A stretch of 64,000 nucleotides of DNA from DASZIT01 sp963770635 (GTDB lineage: Bacteria > Actinomycetota > Acidimicrobiia > Acidimicrobiales > RAAP-2), in NCBI GenBank assembly GCA_963770635.1, contig CAVYQI010000005.1:62001-126000 (forward strand), read 5' to 3'. How positions within the stretch are numbered: position 1 is the first letter of the stretch; every line of letters starts with the position of its first letter. A program made the position numbers and the translations under genes. The notes under the pieces were generated by a model. It searched no databases and had not been told where the DNA came from. It was given only the letters and a program-made list of their open reading frames with translations. Of this stretch, positions 59,699-64,000 are shown one piece after another.

Positions 59699-60472
59699 AT
59701 GTTCGACGGCCGCTGGCGCGACACCGTTGACCGGGGAACCGGTCCGGTCGGTCGCAAGCTGCAGCAGCTAGGTGTGACCGCCGATGTCCTGACCGCGACC
59801 GGCCTGCTCTCGGCGGCCGCCACCGCCTGGGCGATCGGCACCGGCCGTCTTCACCTCGGCATCCTGCTGCTGACTCTCACCGGGCTCCACGACCTCTTGG
59901 ATGGTCCGGTGGCGAAGGCGTCGGGAACGTCATCGGTCCGCGGTGAGTTCTTCGACTCGGTCACCGATCGGGTCGCCGATGCCCTGATCCTGGGCGGCGT
60001 GGCCTGGTATCTGGTGTCGGCCCATCCCGGGCATCTGGTCCTCCTTCCGTTCGGGGTCCTGGGTGCCACTTCGCTGGTCTCCTATCAACGGGCCAAGGCG
60101 GCATCCCTCGGCATCTCCGCCAAGGGCGGGCTCATGGAACGGGCGGAGCGGATGATCCTCCTCGGCATCGGGCTGATCGCGGCGTCGTTTCTGGTTCCGG
60201 TGTTATGGGTGATGCTCGGGCTCACCATGATCACCGCCATCGGCCGTTTCGCCAAGGTGTGGGGCCTGGCCGAAGCGCCGGTGTCGTCGTTCGCCCGTCG
60301 CCCCCACCGGACCCGTACCGCCATGCGTGGCGAACGCCGCCGCAGCAGCGGATCCCCATCCCGTTGGCGGGCACGCCGACAGGGCGAGTTGTCCAGCCGG
60401 TCGGGTCGCACCTGGCGGGCGCGCCATGCCGGCCAGGGCATCCGCCAGCGGGCCACTCGACGCAGTAGCTGA
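59699..60472 (+). CDS. CDP-alcohol phosphatidyltransferase (phosphatidylinositol-phosphate synthase-like)
   Basis: 257 residues; ATG has a strong GGAGGAAT site. The catalytic motif D65-x2-D68-G-x2-A-x9-G82-x3-D86-x3-D90 is complete, but the usual A-R reads A-K (K73). About six membrane helices follow, then an R/S-rich cytoplasmic tail of about 60 residues. Position before the PatA- and PimA-like genes indicates phosphatidylinositol-phosphate synthase, which attaches CDP-diacylglycerol to inositol phosphate, rather than PgsA. A 119-bp gap upstream may hold its own promoter. Confidence 0.85.
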   Translation: MFDGRWRDTVDRGTGPVGRKLQQLGVTADVLTATGLLSAAATAWAIGTGRLHLGILLLTLTGLHDLLDGPVAKASGTSSVRGEFFDSVTDRVADALILGGVAWYLVSAHPGHLVLLPFGVLGATSLVSYQRAKAASLGISAKGGLMERAERMILLGIGLIAASFLVPVLWVMLGLTMITAIGRFAKVWGLAEAPVSSFARRPHRTRTAMRGERRRSSGSPSRWRARRQGELSSRSGRTWRARHAGQGIRQRATRRSS

Positions 60473-60510
60473 TCCTTCCTCACCAACTCACAGGTTTCGG
60501 GAAAGCATCG

Positions 60511-61407
60511 TTGAACAAGGATCGGGCAGTCTTCCGCCTCTACACGGCTCTGGGCCGCGCCCTGGGCGCCCTGCCCGAGCCGGTGGCCTTGTGGGCCGCC
60601 GCCCGGGTTGGCGATGCGATGTTCGTGATGCGACATCAACACCGCGAGATGATCACCCGCAATCTTCGCCGGGTCTTGGGCGGGGACATCGACGATCCCT
60701 CGCTCGACCTTTGGGCGCGGCGGGCATTTGGTGCCTACGCCCGCTACTGGGTCGAAGGGGCGCGGCTGGGGACCACCCCGATGAGCGAAGTGCTGCAGCG
60801 GTTCGTCGCCGACGGGTTCCAACACCTCGTCGATGCCATGGCCGAGGGCAAGGGGGTGGTGCTGGCCCTGCCCCATGTCGGCAGTTGGGAGTACGGCGGG
60901 GCATTCCTCGCCGGCAAAGGGTTTCCGATGACCGCGGTGGCCGAACGGATCGAGCCGCCGGAACTGTTCGACTATTTCGTGGAGCAGCGACGGGCGATGG
61001 GCCTGACCATTGTGCCGCTGGACTCGGACTCGGGTGCGGCCATGAGCAAGACGCTGCGGGAGGGGAAGCTGGTCGGGCTGCTGTGCGATCGAGATCTGCT
61101 GGAGAACGGGATCGAGGTCGAGTTCTTCGGCGAGACCACCACCATGCCGGCGGGGCCGGCCACCCTGGCCCTGCGCACCGGGGCCCGGCTCCTCACCTCG
61201 GCGGTCTACAGCGGTCCCGGCCGGGATCACCACGCGGTGGTGCAGCCACCCATCGACACCTGTCGCACCGGGTCGTTCCGCACGGACGTCCAGCGCATCA
61301 CCCAGGAGATCGCCACCCGCTTCGAAGGCCTCATCCGCCAGGCACCCGAGCAGTGGCACGTCTTCCAGCCTTTGTGGCTGTCGGATCGAACCCCGTCGAA
61401 ATCGTGA
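60511..61407 (+). CDS. Phosphatidylinositol mannoside acyltransferase-like protein (PatA/LpxL family)
   Basis: 298 residues from TTG 60511 with GGGAAAG upstream. LpxL/HtrB-type acyltransferase: the HX4E motif is LPHVGSWEYGG (H122, E127), followed by CDRDLLENGIEVEFFGE and AGPATLALRTGA. In actinobacteria the homologue PatA acylates the mannose of PIM1. It overlaps the PimA gene by 4 bp, which supports that role. Confidence 0.9.
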   Translation: MNKDRAVFRLYTALGRALGALPEPVALWAAARVGDAMFVMRHQHREMITRNLRRVLGGDIDDPSLDLWARRAFGAYARYWVEGARLGTTPMSEVLQRFVADGFQHLVDAMAEGKGVVLALPHVGSWEYGGAFLAGKGFPMTAVAERIEPPELFDYFVEQRRAMGLTIVPLDSDSGAAMSKTLREGKLVGLLCDRDLLENGIEVEFFGETTTMPAGPATLALRTGARLLTSAVYSGPGRDHHAVVQPPIDTCRTGSFRTDVQRITQEIATRFEGLIRQAPEQWHVFQPLWLSDRTPSKS

Positions 61408-62606
61408 CGGCGGACGGCGGGTCTCCGGTGGGTCCGCCGACGTCAGCGGGGTCGCCCAACCTGCGGGTCGCCCTGGTCTGCCCCTACAGCCTGTCGCGCC
61501 CCGGTGGCGTCCAGGGACAGGTGGTGGGCCTGGCCAGGGAGCTCAGCGGGCGGGGGCACCCGGTCACCGTGTTCGCCCCACTCGACGACGTCGCCGATGC
61601 ACCCGACGGGGTCGACCTGGTGGCGTCCGGTCGGTCGGTCCCGATGCCGGCCAACGGGTCGCGGGCCCCGGTGTCGCTGTCGCCGATGGGGGTGGCCCAT
61701 GGCGTCAAGGCACTCCGCCGTGGCCGGTTCGACGTCGTCCACGTGCATGAACCGTTCGCCCCCGGATTGCCGTACGGACTCCTGGTGGCTTCCGGGATGC
61801 CGCCGTTGGTGGCCACTTTCCACCGGAGCGGGGCGAGCGCCTTCTATTCGTTGCTGGGGCCGGTGGCCAAGGTGGCGGCCCGGCGCTTCGCGGTGCGGTG
61901 CGCGGTCTCCGAAGCCGCCCGGCAGACGGCGGCCGCCGCCATCGGCGGGGACTACCAGGTGCTGTTCAATGGGGTGGAGGTCGACCGGTTCCGTGACGCC
62001 GACCCGTGGCCGAAGGACGGTCCCACCGTCTTGTTCCTCGGACGCCACGAAGAGCGCAAAGGACTGCGGGTGCTGCTCGAGGCATGCAGATCGGTTACCG
62101 GCGCAGGAGCGGATAGCGGCAAGGGGACCGGAGCCAACGCGGTTCTCTGGATCGCCGGGGACGGACCGGAGACCGAGTCGCTGAAGCGCCGGTTTCCGGA
62201 GTCACCGACCATCCACTGGCTCGGCGTCCTCAGCGACGAGGAGAAGGTCGGGCGGCTGGCCGCCGCCGATGTGCTCTGTGCCCCCTCGTTGGGAGGTGAG
62301 TCGTTCGGGATGGTGCTACTGGAGGCCATGGCGGCGAACACCCTGGTGGTGGCCAGCGACATCGACGGCTATCGGGACGTGGTCGGGGCCGATGCAGTGC
62401 TGGTGCCGCCCGGGGATGCCGGTGCCCTCGCCGAGGCCCTCGGCTCGGTTCTGTGGCCGGGCGAGAACGGGAGGGATGGGAGCGGCGACCCACGACCCGC
62501 CCACCTGGCGGCGGCGTCGGCCAGGGCCGAGCAATGGTCGATGAATCGCCTGGCCGAACGGTACGAGACGCTCTACCGCTCGGCGGCGGTCCGGGCGGGT
62601 CGGTGA
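61404..62606 (+). CDS. pimA: Phosphatidylinositol mannosyltransferase (PimA-like GT4)
   Basis: 400 residues from GTG 61404. GT-B fold: VALVCPYSLSRPGGVQGQV with the G-G-V loop, DVVHVHEPFAPG, LFLGRHEERKG and the nucleotide-binding E-x7-E motif in GGESFGMVLLEAMAA. Transfers the first mannose from GDP-mannose to phosphatidylinositol at the inner face of the membrane. Last gene of the coupled PIM set. Confidence 0.92.
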   Translation: MTADGGSPVGPPTSAGSPNLRVALVCPYSLSRPGGVQGQVVGLARELSGRGHPVTVFAPLDDVADAPDGVDLVASGRSVPMPANGSRAPVSLSPMGVAHGVKALRRGRFDVVHVHEPFAPGLPYGLLVASGMPPLVATFHRSGASAFYSLLGPVAKVAARRFAVRCAVSEAARQTAAAAIGGDYQVLFNGVEVDRFRDADPWPKDGPTVLFLGRHEERKGLRVLLEACRSVTGAGADSGKGTGANAVLWIAGDGPETESLKRRFPESPTIHWLGVLSDEEKVGRLAAADVLCAPSLGGESFGMVLLEAMAANTLVVASDIDGYRDVVGADAVLVPPGDAGALAEALGSVLWPGENGRDGSGDPRPAHLAAASARAEQWSMNRLAERYETLYRSAAVRAGR

Positions 62607-62628
62607 GCGGCCGTACACTGCACTGGTC

Positions 62629-63825
62629 ATGAGTCTTCCTCCCCAGTTCCCGCCTTCATCGGTGGTCTCGGCGTACGACGCACCCATTCCGAGGGGCCGG
62701 GGGAGCGGAACCGCGACTCCGGCCCGCAGCCAAGGCGGAAACCGCGGCGGGGGTGGTGGTGGCGGCGGAAGCCGCGGGGGAGGCGGAGGAGACAATCGCA
62801 ACCGGAACCGGAACCGGGGTCCCAACCAGGGCGGGGGCAGCGGCGGCCGGCACCGCTCCGGGAACCGGCGTCCCGCCGGCCAGGGTCAGCGTCCAGCCAG
62901 CAACCGGGGTGGCCAGGGATCGAGATCGGCCGCCTCGGGCCGGAGCCCGGAGTCGCCGGGGACCGTCGCCATCGGCGCCCGGCACACCGTCCCGGCGCCG
63001 GTCCGTAGCCCGGAGAGCGCCGAGAGCGCTGAGGAGAGGCAGACGATCGCCGCCAATCGCCGGTGGGCGGTGGCGGCCTCCGCGATTCCGGGTCTGGTGG
63101 TCGGGGTGATCCTCGCCGCCATCGTCTTGGTGGCCGGCGTGCCCCTGGCCGCCGTCGGGGTGCTGGTGGTGGTCACCCTCGTCGTCGCCGGGTGGGTCTG
63201 GCGGGCGGCCCCGGGAATGGTGGTGAAGGCGGTGGGTGCCCGCCCCTCGAACCCCGAGGTGCACCCGCGCCTTCACAATGTGGTCGACGGGCTGTGCGCG
63301 ACCATGGGGCTGCCCCAGCCGGCGGTGTTGGTGGTCGACAGTCCGGTGCTCAACGCCATGGCCATCGGCCGCCATCCCCGCACCGCCTCGTTGATCGTGA
63401 CGTCGGGTCTCGATGCGAGCCTGAGCCTGGTCGAGCTCGAAGGGGTGGTGGCGCAGGAGCTGGTCCACATCAAGCGGCACGACACCGTGCGATCGGGCGT
63501 CGCGGTGGCAGTGGTGGCGCCGCTGGCCCTCATCACCTCGTCGGGAGCGGCCCGGGTGCACTCCCTGGTCGGACCCGGCCGGGAATTCTCGGCCGACCAA
63601 CGAGCCGTCGGGGTGGTGCGCTATCCGACCGGCCTCGGCTCCGCCCTGGCCAAGATGGCGGAATCCGCCGGGAGCTCGCCGCAGTGGCCTCCGGGCGGCG
63701 GTCGGGTGTCGGCGCTCACCCGATGGCTCTGGATCAACCCGCTGGCCGGCTCCCCGCGGGGCGAGGCGGCCGACGGCGATCTGGACGACACCGGGGTGCG
63801 GGCCGCGGCCCTGGCCCTGCTCTGA
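62629..63825 (+). CDS. M48/HtpX-like membrane protein with degenerate zinc site
   Basis: 398 residues. Residues 1-115 are low-complexity, rich in G, R and N (GNRGGGGGGGGSRGGGGGDN-type). Two hydrophobic segments at about 147-190 precede an M48-like domain (RLHNVVDGLCATMGLPQPAV, then NAMAIGRHPRTASLIVTSGL). The HExxH zinc motif reads Q276-E-L-V-H280, and the third-ligand site (normally Y-E-A-D) reads F-S321-A-D. Two of three zinc ligands are therefore missing, which predicts loss of protease activity. No ribosome-binding site is seen; a TACACT box at 62614-62619 allows a leaderless mRNA. Confidence 0.85.
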   Translation: MSLPPQFPPSSVVSAYDAPIPRGRGSGTATPARSQGGNRGGGGGGGGSRGGGGGDNRNRNRNRGPNQGGGSGGRHRSGNRRPAGQGQRPASNRGGQGSRSAASGRSPESPGTVAIGARHTVPAPVRSPESAESAEERQTIAANRRWAVAASAIPGLVVGVILAAIVLVAGVPLAAVGVLVVVTLVVAGWVWRAAPGMVVKAVGARPSNPEVHPRLHNVVDGLCATMGLPQPAVLVVDSPVLNAMAIGRHPRTASLIVTSGLDASLSLVELEGVVAQELVHIKRHDTVRSGVAVAVVAPLALITSSGAARVHSLVGPGREFSADQRAVGVVRYPTGLGSALAKMAESAGSSPQWPPGGGRVSALTRWLWINPLAGSPRGEAADGDLDDTGVRAAALALL

Positions 63826-63876
63826 CCCACGGCCGGGTGCGGTCTCCGAAGATCGGACCCGGAGCCGCCGGGCTGC

Positions 63877-64000
63877 CTAGACGATGGCCGAAGCCACCGG
63901 CGCGGTCATGTCCGATTCGTCACAGGAGGTCGAATGTCCGAGGCTACGGATGTGGTCCCGGATCTTCCGCAGCAGGGAAGAGAGCTTCTCCTCTTCGTCA
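63877..64000 (-). CDS. C-terminal end of a protein cut by the window edge (function unknown)
   Basis: The minus strand is open for 40 codons from the right edge to TAG at 63877-63879, reading EEEKLSSLLRKIRDHIRSLG and ending TAPVASAIV, with G/C-rich third positions. An alternative reading is a plus-strand gene starting at ATG 63934 after a good AGGAGG site (MSEATDVVPDLPQQGRELL). The two cannot both be right; the window ends too soon to decide. Confidence 0.4.
   Translation of the reverse strand, partial: DEEEKLSSLLRKIRDHIRSLGHSTSCDESDMTAPVASAIV

Noticed and set aside
63934..64000. Plus-strand gene start with a good AGGAGG site.
   Set aside because: It conflicts with a longer minus-strand frame with better codon bias. 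Not excluded, but not listed as a separate feature.
1..64000. Mobile elements, prophage genes, toxin-antitoxin pairs, secretion clusters and defence systems.
   Set aside because: No transposase, integrase, attachment-site duplication around the tRNA, restriction or Cas genes could be recognised on either strand.

Overview
The window is GC-rich, gene-dense bacterial DNA with many GTG and TTG starts and many 1-4 bp start/stop overlaps. Lineage markers point to Actinomycetota: a mycothiol ligase (MshC), an F420-dependent NADP reductase, an F420-type Ddn-like protein, an InhA-like enoyl reductase, and the order thrS / HIT hydrolase / phosphatidylinositol-phosphate synthase / acyltransferase / PimA-type mannosyltransferase. 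A secreted protein with GYWLVASDGG-type repeats and the absence of typical mycobacterial or Streptomyces neighbours suggest the class Acidimicrobiia; that placement is inference. I see no insertion sequence, prophage, CRISPR array or rRNA. There is one tRNA, tRNA-Val(CAC), at about 9.86 kb.

Layout. 0-5.7 kb (minus): a tightly overlapping lipid operon of fatty acyl reductase-HAD fusion, zinc alcohol dehydrogenase, LarA-like protein and acyltransferase (cut by the window edge), diverging from a TetR gene across a perfect 12-bp palindrome. 6.4-9.9 kb: membrane protein, VOC protein, amidase, tRNA-Val. 10-15 kb: MarR regulator, a split RCC1-repeat lipoprotein followed by small ORFs, a DUF2505-like protein and a large secreted beta-helix/repeat protein. 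15.2-28.1 kb: a signalling island with a giant Ser/Thr kinase-ATPase-hybrid histidine kinase, a stand-alone receiver, a DUF302 protein, and a divergent hybrid histidine kinase coupled to a receiver-GGDEF diguanylate cyclase. 28-34 kb: MFS transporter, YwaF-like and DUF1275 membrane proteins, an APH-like kinase pair, PPK2. 34-40 kb: two overlapping propeller lipoproteins, a LacI regulator and a PHB-depolymerase-like lipoprotein esterase flanking a perfect 16-bp operator, then a methyltransferase. 40-44.5 kb: ilvA, tag, Ddn-like protein, acyl-CoA dehydrogenase. 44.5-47.5 kb: a four-gene coupled operon with three adjacent double-module YbjQ-like proteins. 47.5-55 kb: DUF2510 membrane protein, nitronate monooxygenase/TetR operon divergent from an aldehyde dehydrogenase, cobL, NTF2-like protein, fabI. 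55.1-64 kb (plus): npdG, mshC, thrS, HIT hydrolase, phosphatidylinositol-mannoside genes and an M48-like protein that has lost zinc ligands.

How it fits together. The right end supports redox cofactors (F420, mycothiol), translation and phosphatidylinositol-mannoside synthesis. The left end looks like an inducible fatty-alcohol or unusual glycerolipid pathway. The middle couples phosphorelay and c-di-GMP signalling.

Four genes (TetR, RCC1 lipoprotein, giant kinase, second hybrid kinase) each carry one apparent single-base frameshift. This may reflect draft-sequence errors rather than four decayed genes, so the split entries should be read as probable single genes. Family assignments were made by reading translated motifs by eye; no database search was run.
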